Below are positions 11,109-46,600 of a DNA stretch of 64,000 nt, one piece after another. How positions within the stretch are numbered: position 1 is the first letter of the stretch; every line of letters begins with the position of its first letter. Position numbers and translations under genes: made by a program. The notes below the pieces were generated by a model. It saw only the letters and a program-made list of their open reading frames with translations, did not search any database and was not told where the DNA came from. This stretch comes from Megalonaias nervosa (taxonomy: Eukaryota; Mollusca; Bivalvia; Unionida; Unionidae): positions 1 to 64,000 of the forward strand of contig JAECUM010006832.1 of NCBI GenBank assembly GCA_016617855.1. Reading direction: 5' to 3'.

Positions 11109-13289
11109 CCATCTCCATTTAAAACAAAATGGGGAATTTTCTGAGTATAGGCACGATTTTTAATGAAGAAATAAATGTACGGCTTGAAAATATAATGCGC
11201 GAAAATCGAGATTTCCGTCTATTATTTTTGCGCGAAACCCGCAATGGCGCGTTTTAAAACAAACCTTGTAAGTTACTTGAATGACAGGCCCGGAGGGACC
11301 CCTAACCCTCCCCGCATAGTTAAAATTCACCGTATTGGGAAGAGTAAAAGATGGCTGAGATTAAAGAAACGCATACAGATATAAAGTTGACTAGTAACAG
11401 AAATCAGAAAGAACAAAATATTCACTAAAGTTGGATGTATTTGGAGTAATTTGATGCGTGTGTTTGTATGTGTTTGTTTGTGGACGCCGAGAAGAAGAGA
11501 GGGGAACTCAGGAAAAGAGAGGGAAAGGAGAACACGTGATGGCGGTGATAGTGAGATAAGAGAAGGCGGAAACTCACGGTAACAAATGGATAGGTGAGAT
11601 AATGATAACGATTTTTGCGAGTTACATCAAAGATATCATTGTCGATGATGGAGGGTAAAGCCACTTTAAAATACATGGAGAACACGATCCATCTCTTTAT
11701 CTAAAAGTGACCGTTTCGAGCGCAAAACAACAGAATAATGACAGAGAAAGTATGCCGATGAAGGTATAGAGACTAAAAATTAAAATAAATAAAATCTTTG
11801 GTTTGGTGTCACCGAACACAAGTACACGAAAGTTTATACTGTGTCCAGGCATAGGGAGGTAAGTGTCCTATCCAGAGACACGTCATAGTTGCCTAAGATC
11901 ACTGAAGAGGTTAAATCAACATCAGTCTCAAGCTATTTATGATTCAGATTACTGCAAATTCAAAAATGATAGTAGATGACTGAACTTCGAATTATTTAAA
12001 TGTCCGTGGAGGATCAAATTTCGTATTATTTGTTTCCTTTGGATAAAGAATATCTACGAAATGAAAATCCCTCACGATAAAAACAGCATCATAAATTAGG
12101 TTTTAAGGTAAACAGTGTTACCTCACTATATTCTATTCCGACAAAATCGCTGTTCACGCAAATAGCTTTTATTTTACGGCACTTACACATGCATATTTGT
12201 GTATGGCCTTTCTTTAGCCTTTCGAGGGCAGATATATAAGTGCATTCCATGGCAATGGGAAAGGGAAAAACGTGCAAGGATTTTTTTTTTCTTAGGTAAC
12301 TAGATACACAACAAATATTGAATGTAGACACGGGATGATGGTAATGAACCAGGAAGCACCAAATTTCGTGTTTTCCGTATCGTGTAATTTTTTTTTTTCA
12401 GAACGACTGTCTTCATCAACCGGGAAGTTAAAACTGGTTATATCTAATACAATAGGGATTGTGAAAAATCAGTTTAATTCTGAAAAATTATTTCATGACC
12501 ACAACAAATTGGATTTTCTTCCCGGTCAAAGTTTGACTTAAAACAAGCTTTATGCTATTCATTTCCTTTACGTGTGATTTGCCTGGATATATGTTCACAG
12601 AAACATTTGAATTTTTTTTTTTTTTGGAACGAAACGAAAAACCATACATAACCTATCAATGAGTGAATAACAATTTTTGGGAAAACAAAAATGTATGCTA
12701 CAAAATAATACTCGATTTAACAATTCATATATCCTATCACTCCGTTTTCCTAACCGTCGGGCAGAACGGCAATGTAATAATTTTCAACGTTACTGTCTGG
12801 CTGCAAAAATTGTACAGTAAATGCATCAACTCGGGCCTTGGCGTTGTGTGATCTGTGCTAGATACACCGTGGAATTCAAAGGGAGCCACAATTTTCTTTT
12901 CGCGACTGCTCAGTGTTTCGTAACTGTGTTATCAAGGTCTCTCTAAAACTCTGTGTTGGTATGATCATCCATTCAGGTGTAGCGATAATAAGATATTTTC
13001 AATATGGATTCCATGACGGCCATGATGAATGTCAGACTGGCACAATATTAATTTACGAGCATCTCCATGTTATAACATCACTACCATGAACAACACATTA
13101 TACGCTCTCCCATGTTTAATAGTCCTTTATGTTGGCACTAGCACGGTATGGTTGACTTGGGATATTATTGACCACGGAGTCTAAGTGACTTCGACTATTG
13201 GTCAAAGTATTCGGTTTTGAACTAAACTAAGATGCAGATACCACTATTTTGTTATTAGATTTCGATCGTGACTTCTGAGTAGCCAGCAA
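11109..13289. other. intergenic, no gene recognised
   Basis: Near 11195-11260 GCGCGAAA occurs twice (with GGCGCG nearby), resembling E2F sites, but no exon follows it. Poly-T/A runs occur near 12280, 12390 and 12610. Short open frames on both strands have no recognisable content. Confidence 0.35.
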
Positions 13290-14400
13290 AATACAGATCG
13301 ATATGAAGGAAAATATAAAAGTCACTCAAGAGTGCAAGTTCGGTCAGAGTGACCTGGTTCTGCAAAGGTTGGATCAAACTCCTCCTGATGCAGTTACATA
13401 ATCCTTTTCTCGAGTATAGGTTAAACAGAGTCAAAGATATCGTGGGTGTAATGAAGAGAAAGATGAAAATCCAAGTCACCCGAGCAGGAAAATTAGGTCA
13501 TACTGGCCTATTTTTGATCTGATGTGCATTCACACTGCAATTTTCATGAGTAAAGAGCTAAATAGGGTCAATGAACACAAAGCTGAAAATACAAGTCACT
13601 CAAGGAAGATATTGGGTTACACTGAAATAGTTTTTGGTACGCTTTGGTTACTTTCCTCGTAATCTATCCTGTTAAATTTCATGAGTGTAGGTGAAATAGG
13701 GTCGAAGATTTTGAGAGTATAATGAATGGATAGCTGACAACTAAAAACTCACTCATACATTAACATTTGGGTCAAACTGACTTAGTTTTTGTATGGCTGA
13801 ATTACCCGTACTCTGCTTAAGATGGATCACATACCAATATTTCTGAGTGAGTAACGGTGAAATAGGGTCCAAGATTGGAGAGTGTAAACACCCAACTGCT
13901 GAAACTTAGGTCACTCAAGCATAAATATTAGGTCACATTGCCTTAATTTAAACAAGGTTGATTTATTTTCTTTAGCTGCAATAACATACCAATCTGTATG
14001 TGAAGGTGAACTGGAATATGGTATTGTGGATGTAAGAAATAGAAATATGATAATACAAAAGTGACTCAAGTGAAAACTATCATACAGTTCAAGTTCTTGT
14101 ATGGTTGAGTAAATGTTTATCCACATACTAAGTTTCATGAGTGTATATGAAATAGGGTTCACACTATTAAGGATATATACAAACAGCAATAACAATAAAA
14201 AAAAGTCACTGAAGCATGAAAATTGGATACAATGATCTAATTTCGAGTTACTTTTCTCAAATTTTCATGAGTATAGGTGAAATTGGATCTGATATATTGA
14301 GGATATAATGCATGAAAAGCTAAAAATACAAATGTCACTCAATCTTGCAAATTAAGTCACAAAGACATAATTTTGGTATGGTTGAGTAATTTTTAAGATA
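13290..14400. repeat. degenerate tandem array, unit about 120-160 bp, 7-8 copies
   Basis: AAGTCACTCAAG-like anchors occur near 13322, 13475, 13593, 13747, 13906, 14060, 14204 and 14330. Each lies in the same order with TTTCATGAGTGTAGGTGAAA, TAGGGTC.AAGAT and GAGAGTATAATGAA phrases. Copies are strongly diverged, so the array is old. Confidence 0.75.
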
Positions 14401-14879
14401 AAAAACAGATTAATCATAATCCAAACAAAAATTCCTTTAATCTTCAGGTAAATACAAGTGGAAAAAAAATCCAGCGACATACACAATATAGTATGTGAAG
14501 CCAGAGAAAGAATTATACACTAATACATGAGAAATCAATGAGTTTAGATACAATATCCATAAATAAATAATAATACATCTTGATGTGTGGTTTTTCAGAT
14601 GGGCAAGTTTTTTAAGCAACTGTCATATGAAGTCTCACTTAAATCCAACAAGTAACTCACTCACCTCCAAAACAAGAAATACAGTTGCCCTCACTATAAA
14701 ACAACTCAGTTACTGATGCACATATTATAACATGGGCATGGACTTGTATCCAATTCAGTGGTCTGAATTCTGGTCAATCATTCCTACTTAATGATTTCAC
14801 TCACTGTCTGATGAGAACCAACGAAAATGCAATTTCAAATCATCATATACCATATTCCTGTGCTCTATGAATCATTATA

Positions 14880-15445
14880 ACACAGCCTTGTTGGAACATC
14901 CCTCAATATAAGAATCCTCAATTTTATTGCTTGTTAGGACTCATTATTTTTTACATATCAGTAAAACAGTCCTGTTGGAACATCCCTGAATAATAAGAAT
15001 CCTCACTTTTATGGCTTGTAATACCTTTAGTACAAGCCTCCTTACTATTATGTATTATCATTAGTCTTGCTGGAGCATCCATCAGCACCAGTCCCCACTT
15101 TTATGTATCTTTATAAGTCATGTTGAAACATCCTTCAGTCCAAGTCCCCACTCTTATGTATCACTGTAACAGTCATGTTGGAACATCCCTCAGTCCAAGT
15201 CCACACTTTTATGTATCACTGTAACAGTCATGTTGGAACATTCCTCAGTCCAAGTCCCCACTTTATGTGTCATTATAACAGTCCTGTTTGAACATCATTC
15301 AGTCCAAGGCCACACTTTTATGTATCACTGTAACAGCCTTGAGAGAACATCCCTCAGTATGAGTCCCCACTTTTCTGTATCATTGTGAAACCTTGTTGCA
15401 ACATCCCTCATATAAGGCTCCTCATTGTTATGGCTTATTATAAAA
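14880..15445. repeat. degenerate tandem array, unit about 55 bp, nine copies
   Basis: TGTTGGAACATCCCTCAGTC followed by CAAGTCCCCACTTTTATGTATC.TAACAGTC is repeated, with anchors near 14886, 14972, 15067, 15120, 15175, 15231, 15286, 15341 and 15393. The central units from 15120 to 15300 are best conserved. Confidence 0.85.
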
Positions 15446-16350
15446 ATGAAGGAATGTGATCAGATTAGTTCCAGCTAGTTGCATCCTAGCAGTGTTTAGA
15501 CATGAGGTACACTCAAACATCAGAAGCAAACTTGCGGACTGAGTAGGTTTGTTAAGTTCTAACTTTTACAGAACATTTTTGTAGGTAATTTTACATTTTC
15601 CTTGAGATTATGTAACAATAATTATAATACATGTTAAATGACTGCTGAACACTTCAACAAAATGTAGAACACTGAAGATCCAATTCATTCCTCATGCTCC
15701 AGGAAACATCTGAACTTTGCACATAATGAAACAAGACCATCGAAAAAAGTTCAAAATGAGGTATACAAACTATTTCTGCTTTATGTACTCAAACCTGTAT
15801 TACATTTGTATTTACATATAGGTAAAAATATGTAATCAATTGCTCTAGAAGTTTAATTTGCTTTTAGTTTCTAAATCTTCACTCAATAAGACCACCACAC
15901 TTTAAAATATATTTAGAAACAACCCCTAAAAAAGTACACGAGAGCACATGAAAGGATGTCTTCACACCATTATTCAAACCACTGCAGTCACTGATGTTAC
16001 AGGTCAGTAACCTCAACTTTACAACAAAATGTTTAATGGTAAATTCAATACTGAATGTGAATTGTTCAGACTTTATAAAATTTTGGGTGAGGTTTTGAAA
16101 TTAAAAAAAAAACAAAAAACAATAAATTGCATGTTCTAGTGGCAGTTGATTAAAGTTATATATATATATATAGTATAGTTCACAAACTTTCCATACTTGG
16201 TCCATGTGGCACATGGTGTTGAAAACATTGGAATGTTGGACAACACTGTTTAAACTTTTCAAGCAACCACACTTTGTGACCAGTCAATATTTTTCATTTG
16301 TATTCTTAAGTTTTGATATCTGTCAGTGGCATATCCATACATATCAATTT
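15446..16350. other. AT-rich intergenic, nothing recognised
   Basis: Contains a short (AT)n near 16158 and no convincing coding sequence. Confidence 0.4.
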
Positions 16351-16381
16351 GTGGTGGTGGTGGTGGTGGTGTGTGTGTGTG
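16351..16381. repeat. (GTG)n/(GT)n microsatellite
   Basis: Seven GTG units followed by GT units. Confidence 0.9.
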
Positions 16382-17099
16382 TAAGGGGGGGAGCATAGGT
16401 GAAAGGTAGGAAGTCAGAAACAAAACATGGACTAACCACAAAATCCATTATTTGATGATGTGTGCCATTGCCTTTAGCAGTGTGAATCAATTTCAGAATT
16501 CAATCATGGCTTTTGTACTTAGAAAGTAAATGACTTTATACTGATTAATGTGCTCCCTGAACATTGTGAAATGTGTTTTAACAGAGCCTGGAGTTGCATG
16601 TATTTGATTTTTCCCAGGTCCATTTCTATTCATGATTTCTCATGGATAATTTCACTGGATTAAAACATAATAACATATTAGTGTATTTCTTGATGCATGC
16701 TAAAATACATCATAAAAACTCATTTTTGCTTATTCATGTAAGATTCACAGTAAAGTCAGTTAGACTGAATTTTCTATTTACCTATCCAAGTGTCTATCAA
16801 TCTATACTCTGACACCTTCAGTATTCATTTCTTCACTAAATGAGTGTGTAAATGGCATTGGAATGTACATTACAAAAAAAATAAAATTTTATTCATATTA
16901 TTGTCATTTTTATTTTATAATAATATTATTTGTCAAAAGGGAAAGATGAAATAAACATGAAGAAAGTATTAGAAAATTAGTAACAACAAGCATATCATCT
17001 TTCCTTTTACTCTTCTTTCTCTTTCTATGATGTGTACAGCCTAACAAGAAAGTTAACTAATTCAGAATAAAATTGCCTAAATCAATACAACAGCAAATT

Positions 17100-17260
17100 T
17101 GTTGTTGTTGCAGGCCTAACACCATTTTTTAGCACATGATATGCACAGAGCCAGTATAACTTATGGAGGAAGAACCTGGAAAACCCCAGGAAGAACTGCC
17201 AACCCACAGGCAGCTACCGGCATGCTTTCACACATACCCACATAAGCGTAAGGCCGAGCC
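17100..17260 (-). mobile_element. SINE family A, copy 2 (tRNA head missing)
   Basis: The tail and body match the family, from (TTG)n and ACACCATTTTTTAGCACA to ACACATACCCACATAAGC. The tRNA-like head (A and B boxes) is absent, so the copy is 5' truncated. Confidence 0.8.
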
Positions 17261-17637
17261 AGAGAACAGCAAACTTGATATAATAACAAAACTGCTTGCA
17301 ATTCAGCCATTCACTGTAATGAGAACTGTCTGTACCTTTAAATATACATCTATAATGTTATATTAACACATAACTTCATCACAGCTATAAATTTTTTATT
17401 GGAAAATCAAAATATTTTATCCACTTGCCCTAATAAAGTAATAAATAAAGAAAAAAAGTTTTATACAATATATTCTTTTGAATTTTAAACAGTTTCCCTT
17501 AAAAAAAAACAATTATATCATTATTATGCTTTATATCATCCTCACATGTTGTATAAATACAATCTCAACCACAGCAGATTACTTGCAAGTTAGTGTTGCA
17601 AAGAAAATTCAATGCTAAAATACAAAAGATGCACATT

Positions 17638-17870
17638 CCATGATCCCTCACCAAAACCTCCCAGTATAACATGGTTCTTCATAAGACACAAGTTCAGATA
17701 TCCCTCACTACCAAATCTAAATATAAAATGGTTCCTCATAAAACACAAGTTCAGTGATCTGTCATTATAAAACCTCAGTATAACATGGTTCCTCACATAA
17801 CACAAGTTCAGTAATCCGTCACTTTAAAACCCCAGTATAACACGGTTCCTCATATAAAATGGATAGTGGC
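17638..17870. repeat. degenerate tandem array, unit about 60 bp, four copies
   Basis: ACCTCCCAGTATAACATGGT followed by TCCTCATA.AACACAAGTTCAGT.ATCC.TCA repeats near 17650, 17711, 17768 and 17827. Confidence 0.75.
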
Positions 17871-18009
17871 ATGGGCTACATTACATTAACTTGTACAAGT
17901 TGTATGCAATTTATATCATTTCACTAGACTCTGGACCATCACTGAGGACCAATTAAGTGTGCTTCACGCTATTAAATATACTATTTTTGTTGTTTTTGCA
18001 TAACATATC

Positions 18010-18200
18010 TTCTTATGACACAGTCTTGTAACATACCTCAGTATAAGATGTCCTCACTTATACCTTGGCACAAGATGTCCTCATTCATAACACACTGAAA
18101 CATACCTCTGTATAGAGATGTCCTCACTTATAATACTTTAACCTATGTAAAATATGTCTTCACTTATAGCACAGTGTAAGATACCTCTACACATTTATGA
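18010..18200. repeat. degenerate tandem array, unit about 45-55 bp, about four copies
   Basis: ACATACCTC.GTATAAGATG followed by TCCTCACTTATA repeats near 18032, 18065, 18104 and 18150. The CCTCAGTATAA core resembles the 17638 and 14880 arrays, so all three may descend from one satellite type. Confidence 0.6.
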
Positions 18201-21009
18201 TTCCCACAAGCAGTATTATAATGAGCACCGAGTTACAAAACTCATGAAGATGATAAAAAAATGCTACATACATAAAACGAGAATTGTATGACGGACCCAA
18301 GAACACAGTCCTAACTTTCTTGTTAACAATTAGTCATGTAAATAGGTCACTGCACATCTTTTTCATTCTTTTAGGTATGCAATGACTTCATACCCTCATC
18401 AGTATCAAAAAGTGTGATATCTTATTTATCAGACAAATTAACAATTGGAAATCTGATGCCATCAAGATTTTTCCACTTGGGGAGAAATAGTAAACATATC
18501 GTGCCTAAACTTAGGTTTCCAAAGAATGATGTATCTGACAATTGTGCACCATGATATGATGTGTGTTACCTGTACACCATACACAGATTTTAAGCTTTGA
18601 TGTTGCCACCATCACTGTCAGGAAAGTAACCCATATACAGAACACTTGATAAGAAATAATTATCATAATTTTGGCACAGTTTTTATTGAAAATCATTTTG
18701 TAAGACTCTTGTCTATTGTAGCTTAGCAGACAAAACACAATAACACTGATTCGTTTGATTAGCAGCAACACAAGACAGCTTGAAGCATATGAAACATAAA
18801 GCTGTCAACTTGTATATTGACCGGAAATTAATCAATGCTGCCTTTAGTGTTGTATTGGAGCATTGGCTGGACAAACAGAGGTTGAGCTAATGAAACTGGA
18901 GTACACAGATTTTAATGAAAGTCTTCTTTCTTTCAAAATACATCTTTGTACAGATCATTGAAGTCAGAAAAATATCATCAAGAAATACTACAAATTGTTC
19001 AGTAAACCATAAAGCAAATGATCAGAATTTTCAGAATTGAATATATATGATTTCATTTCCAAACATGTTTTGTAATCAACATAAAACCTAAATGCAATAT
19101 CCTTGTTACTGACTTAGACCACACAGTCAGCACTCTTCACATTAAAGTCAGATGTGTACATAAATATATGTGGAATATATGTGGATATAGTTAAGTTTGT
19201 TGACAAAACATTACAACTCTTGTTTCTCTTCTGTATGTAAAGTATGAAATCACTAAAAATGTTACAGATGAATTTATGCCATGTCAGCAAATGCAGTGAT
19301 CCTGGTCTACATAGTATTTGGATCATTTAAAAAACATTATAATCAATTAAAATGATGCTACAAACCAAATAAGGATTTTTAAATTACAACAGATTTCCAA
19401 AATATATGATGGTAATTGCAGAATCTTTACAACATATATACTCTGCCCTCATTATGACTGCATAAAATGAAGACCGTAATAACAAGGGAGAGGTATACTG
19501 TGTGATTGAACCACTATTTCTATAGTAATATTATATATACATACAATTTTATGATCATAAAATAATCTGCATTAATTGATTCACAGGAAGTTCACACAGG
19601 GAATCTTTTCTAATAACTGCAGTTACTTGAGTGCAGACTAGTCTACTGAACTTAATTTAACTGATGCTGCTTTTAGTGTTGTATTGAACCATTGTGAGAT
19701 ACCAATTTTCATGGAGTACCAATTTTTGTGGAGCACAAATTCTGTGGGGTAACAATTTTGTATGAATTTCATGGTTTGAAAGACCCAGTGAAAATATGAC
19801 ACTTCTGGCAAACAGTAGGACCAGTTCCCAAATCCACAGTATTAAGTACCAACAAAAATACCATTTTATCATGAAATCAACCAAAAATGTATGTAAAAGA
19901 AAAAGAATAAATCACAGTATTTCATAAAATGCTGACTGTAATAAAAAGAAATTTCTTTTATTCCTAAAGGTCTATTTATTTAGTAACGCATTCCAAGAGT
20001 TGCCAACCCTCAAATGTGAAACTCTGCAATCACTAATGCAGAACTCTCATCTGGACCAAAATCTCAAAATTTCAAACTTAAAATCCGAAATAAAATTCGT
20101 ATTTATCCAATCCAAAAATAAAGTTGTGTTCACTCGTCTCTTAGACAAGCAAGTGCAAGGAGAATTCACTCTGAAATGGCCAATTTATTTTATGATCTGA
20201 TACTCAAGACAAAATTATTCTTTCTGAATATACCAATTTTTGATGTATGTAAGCACATCACATCTTCCACTATGGCTTATGTTAACATTAGAAACACATG
20301 CCTTGCAAATAAATCACCACATCTGAATGTTATGTGGCCATTCTTGAGCACACTGTTTTTAACTTCTGAAAGTCTTTTTGCCTGTGTTTGACTAGGTTTC
20401 ATGCCTGTGTGCACCATTTAGTCTTGAAGAACCGGGAAGATATGCAAAAGCTTAATGGTTAACATGCACTAAAGCCGCCAATCAGATGTGGCATTAGGAA
20501 TGTGACTTGGCTGGTGCTCTGGTTCTGTTTTCATTCAATACACAACACTGAATTGGAACATCGCTCAGCCTTTTCCAAGGTACCATGGAAACGGCTGATC
20601 TCTGTTCTTACTGTGATGATGTCATCTACCAAAAGCTTGTTTACCCCTTTATCAAAATCCATAATTTGATTTGATCCATAATGTAATGGGAAAAGGGTAA
20701 AAAAAAATTTTCATAAAGTACAGAATTTCACAGGGGTTGGCATCTCTGCATTCTGCTGAACTCAAACACTAGTATAACTGGGTTAAAGTGATGGCTATCA
20801 ATGTGAATGTGCATACTGACCAGTCTAACTGCCCAGCTAGGTGGGATAGTTTACCATTACTACATATCTGAGACTGTTTATCAGGAACACACTGGATTAC
20901 CTGTGCAGTCTGCCCTATGTAACATATACAATTTTCAATGTTTATAACTTCGGCTTTCCTCATCCACTTTTCAAGAAATTTTCACCACATATTTAAAAGT
21001 CCTGTGTGA
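18201..21009. other. 3' flank of VAMP7; no gene recognised
   Basis: ATGCTGC.TTTAGTGTTGTATTG occurs near 18835 and again near 19662. At 19695-19745 ACCAATTTTCATGGAG-like phrases occur three times. The open frames near 20000-20390 are not recognisable. Confidence 0.4.
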
Positions 21010-21019
21010 ATCTCCAGTA

Positions 21020-21025
21020 TTTATT
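21020..21025 (-). terminator. VAMP7: candidate VAMP7 polyadenylation signal AATAAA
   Basis: TTTATT on the plus strand reads AATAAA in gene sense, 185 bases past the stop codon. It is the first clear AATAAA downstream that I noticed; use is inferred. Confidence 0.4.
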
Positions 21026-21209
21026 TTGCAAGGAAAGAAAAACGGATTGCAAAGAAATAGCTAAAAAGTAGCTGGAACATTTTTCAATTATCTGAGAAGT
21101 TAATTATTAGTAACCTAAAAAGTGCTTTCAGGCAACCAGTGCAATTCATCTTAAACTGAAGATGTACACAGGAAACATATAACAACACGTGATCACTTGT
21201 AGAACAGAA

Positions 21210-42459
<21,250 letters not shown>

Positions 42460-43625
42460 TATGTTGCTTTTCTTGTTACATCTGCAAAGAAAAATGAAAA
42501 TCAATTCTTCATGCTAATCCAAAGGGACCCAGATCAAATCTGCACTGACTCATTACTTGTGTGATGAGTTAGTCAAGCAAAACAAGATTATGTCTATTAA
42601 TATCATTGCTGTGACTGCTTGATTACTAGAAGTATGCAAACTAGTAAAATTAAATAGAAGGTGGATTTAATTAACAACTAGGAGACACCCCATTTCCTTG
42701 TCAATTACTTTCCATTTCATATCTGAACTGAAACTGTCATTTTGTACCAAACAAAGTATCCTTTGGACCACAGTACAATTCTACTGGTAGATCAAAATAA
42801 AGTAAAACCTGAGCTTAAAACAAATCATTAATTTTTTTTAAATTCTTCCATGAAAAGAACCTGAATTTTGAGCTTGAAACCAATTTTTAAAGTTAAATTT
42901 GTTTCTTCAAATATGTTACCTGATCATAATACCTTAGGAGTATGACCACTACCTTGCAAATCCAGACCTTCATAGCTAAAAGTTTGGCTATTAAAGCTAA
43001 ATCTTATCTACTCATGTTGTCTATCTATATGATAAAATTATTGTTCTAATAAGTTAGATAAACTTTATCTCAGAAAGAAAAGAGCATGAAATAGTCGGAA
43101 ATATAGATTGTGTAGACTTTCCTTACGTGAGAAACTCCTTCAACACACTGCAGTGTGACTAATAACTCCTGATATCGGAAGTATAGATGGGATTTTATGC
43201 CAATTCCTGTATCTCTGGTGGCACTTACAGATTTGTATTTTGCATAAGGTTAAATATTTGAAAAAAAAAGTATTTCTCAGATTACATTCAATGGTCATAC
43301 TTGCAATTTAAAAAAGACCTTGTGTATTGGGTATTGTTATAAGAACTTTTAATTCCCTTTGTTTTAGTATATGATTGATGGGTGTAATTTGGGTCATGGA
43401 GTATACAACCTGGCCTAACTATGAATGTGCATCTATCAAAAAACTGCTACCTCTACTTTGATATTTTCAAGTCCTAGACTTCATAGGTAAATTGTAAACA
43501 AAATAGCAGTTAACTATGTTTTGCTTTTTATATATTTTGTAATTCATAATCATTGCACTTTCAAAAGCTGGTATTGTCTAGTCCAGCAAAAAATTAGCTT
43601 TCCCTATCAGTCACCTCTATGTTAG

Positions 43626-43628
<3 letters not shown>

Positions 43629-43676
<48 letters not shown>
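43629..43676. repeat. (AT)n microsatellite
   Basis: About 24 AT units, in VAMP7 intron 1. Confidence 0.95.
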
Positions 43677-43679
<3 letters not shown>

Positions 43680-44539
43680 TATACATATATTCATGACCCT
43701 ATGGTCACAAACTTAAGTAACAGAAAAGAAACAAACCCAGCAAGTTTTGTAGAACTCAACAAACAATTTAATTATTAAAGTGATAAATGAAAAATGTGAG
43801 AGGAACTTACAATATAATGAAGTGAATCCAAATTTGTCTGTATAAGTCTTTGAAAATCCTAAACAAATGAAAAATCCCATATAATTTCAATACTGGAAAT
43901 GTACTGGTCCTCCAAGAACCATGACATCAAGATAGAGTTGTCCAGAATTTTTTCGAATAATTAATAACAGTTCCAGAATAATATTATTGTCCAAATAACA
44001 AGCATTTTCTATCACCACTGAACAGTCCAAACAAATGTTTTTCCTCTTGAAAAATCTCTACAACATAAAATATGTTTGCAGACTTAGCACAGGAACACAA
44101 TAAGTGTGTATGACTCCAAAAATCAGAATGAAACTGAATGCTTAACTTTCTCCTTTTATACACCGTAAATTGCGACTGTATTTTGCAATGGACCCCATAT
44201 GACAACATATACTATTGATTTATGACATACTACATCTATTTACATGGCCTCACACAACCAATGGGAATCCACAGAATTCTTCTAGAAACTGCCATATCCC
44301 ATCAGTCACTGAGATACTACACCATAGGCACCATTTTAAGTCTTATTACAATTATTATTATTAATTGTCAACGCGTGTATAAACAACTATTTATAGATCC
44401 TACACGATTTGTGTTTTCAACAGAGCCAAATTACAAACACAATTTATAACAAAAAATATTCTATACAGTTTTTGACCATGAATAAAAATTACAAAAATTA
44501 AATAAAATCATATACCAAAAGTTACAGAAAAAAAAAAAA

Positions 44540-44562
44540 ATATATATATATATATGTATACA

Positions 44563-44622
<60 letters not shown>
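44540..44622. repeat. (AT)n microsatellite
   Basis: AT dinucleotides with GTATACAG interruption, preceded by poly-A. In VAMP7 intron 1. Confidence 0.95.
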
Positions 44623-44625
<3 letters not shown>

Positions 44626-46538
44626 CCTATGAAAATATATTATCATTAAAAAAGAAATAAACAGTTTACACGTCTCTTAACAATATTTATGGTGTTTTTA
44701 AAAATAGTATCTTTAACTCATGAACCACCGAGATTCTTTTCATTTTTGTCTGAAATGGGGTTAGGAATTGCATTTTTGGGGTTACTTCTGAATGCATCAA
44801 AAAGAGACTGCAACTGAGAGATTTTGGTTAAGCGGGTTGTCATTTTTTATTGACTATTTCATGCACACATATGTTAAAGAGTAAGAATTTATACATTTTT
44901 TTTTATTTTGGCATATTGAGCACATGACTTTCATATCCTGACCACTTTGTACTCCAAAATCTCAAACTAATCCTACTTTTTGCAATGGTTTATCTGTCTG
45001 TGTGCAGTTTAGACCAGTGTGCTTTATATCTCAGTCTAAGAAGTCTAAAATCTCGACATGAAATCTGGTTCTGAAACCAGTAATTTTTGGCCTTAAAATA
45101 ATAAGGTCTCAAAAATGAGGTTTTCACACCGTATTTTGTAATGCATGTAGAGGTCTACATTATTTGGTATCACTGTAGAACTACATGTCTATTTTTCTCT
45201 AGTACCCCCCCCCCAATTTGGTGTACTGTAAATGATTTTTAGGGTACAGACCATGGAAGTAAAAGTAAAACCTCATGATGCACAAACACTGCACATGGGG
45301 TTAACGAGTTAACCAAAACTTTTACTGTATAGCATTTACAAACTACACAATTTTCCTGTGATTAATTTCTTCTGAGCACTTTAGTGATAATCATCAACTG
45401 AATATAATGGACTTATAAAGACAAATGTACAGTATCAATCTTCTAACTCGATGCCTTAACAACATACCTAATGAAGTCCCTATTATTCAGGCTTTCAGTA
45501 ATGTTGCCATAAACCCCATTAACTGTTATGAACATTTATAACACATAAATTAGCTTGCAAAATTGTAATATTTCAGAGATGGGTAAAAAGCATTCTACCT
45601 GTTGCTGATTCTGCAATTCTCCTTTTTTACCCATGACCTTATTCACCCATTCCTTTAACCACTAACCATTTTCAGCTTCTGACTGTATTATCACTTCCAC
45701 TTAATCTTATTCCTAACATATTCAATATTTACTTTTTGAATAACTGATTCTATTCTGATAAAGGAAAAGAAGACATTAGGTGCCAATACTTTTGACTCCA
45801 TACTGCACATAATACTCATTAGTGGGTTAGGAGTGATGTGCAAATACATACAAAAGTGAACAGATATAAAAAAAAAACATTAAAACCTGAGTATGGTGTT
45901 ATCCAACCACTTTATGTGCTAGTCGCACATAAATGTATAATCACCTTAAATTACATAATTTTACACTCTTTTCTGAAATAAAACTGTGGAGAAACTTCAT
46001 GAAGACCACGGATTTTCTTGGATACTGTCAATTTACATGATATTTGTCAAATATTTGGATTTATGTGATAAAGCTTAGTGATGTACTTTTACTGGCGCTT
46101 AAGGAAATACGCTTACAAAAGCCTAATAAAATATAAAACAAATTTCAGTCCATAACTTGAGTAGGCCATTAAATATGGGCCCTACCTCGGCAACAGAGAT
46201 GGAGATGCGATAGAATTTAACCCTCATAGAACAGGTACTTGTTTCTGAAATTATTTCTCTGACAGTAACCACTAGTCTTCCGTCAATAAACACGTCTTAA
46301 TTGGTACAAGAGGAGTGGGTGTAGTCAACAGAAAGGTTTCCCCGTTTTGTTATTGACATTTAAACAAGTCAGTGCTTAAAGTTACATGCTGACTCCGACG
46401 TATAATGTCACTTAGTAATACTCTACATCTTGTGTGACTCTAAAAGTTTATGTTCTTCTTTTTCACTTAACATTTTTATAAAACTATTTAAAATGAAACC
46501 TTTTTCATCGCTTTCCCAAGCATTGTTTGTTTACTCAC

Positions 46539-46600
46539 CTAGCAAAGCAAGGAAATGACAAGAGTTCATATGACCTATGTAATTGGCCGATTGGTTCCAG
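46539..46600 (-). other. VAMP7: probable VAMP7 5' UTR exon 1 (3' boundary seen, start unknown)
   Basis: In gene sense CTTTGCTAG|GTGAGTAAAC is a near-consensus donor (GT at 46538-46537). Splicing to 42481 gives a leader that can hold a 17-codon upstream frame starting at 46569 whose TAA overlaps the VAMP7 ATG (TAATG). The transcription start is not defined by the sequence. Confidence 0.5.

Noticed and set aside
20000..20391. Overlapping plus-strand frames just past the VAMP7 3' end, considered as a convergent gene.
   Set aside because: No recognisable domain, splice structure or start context.
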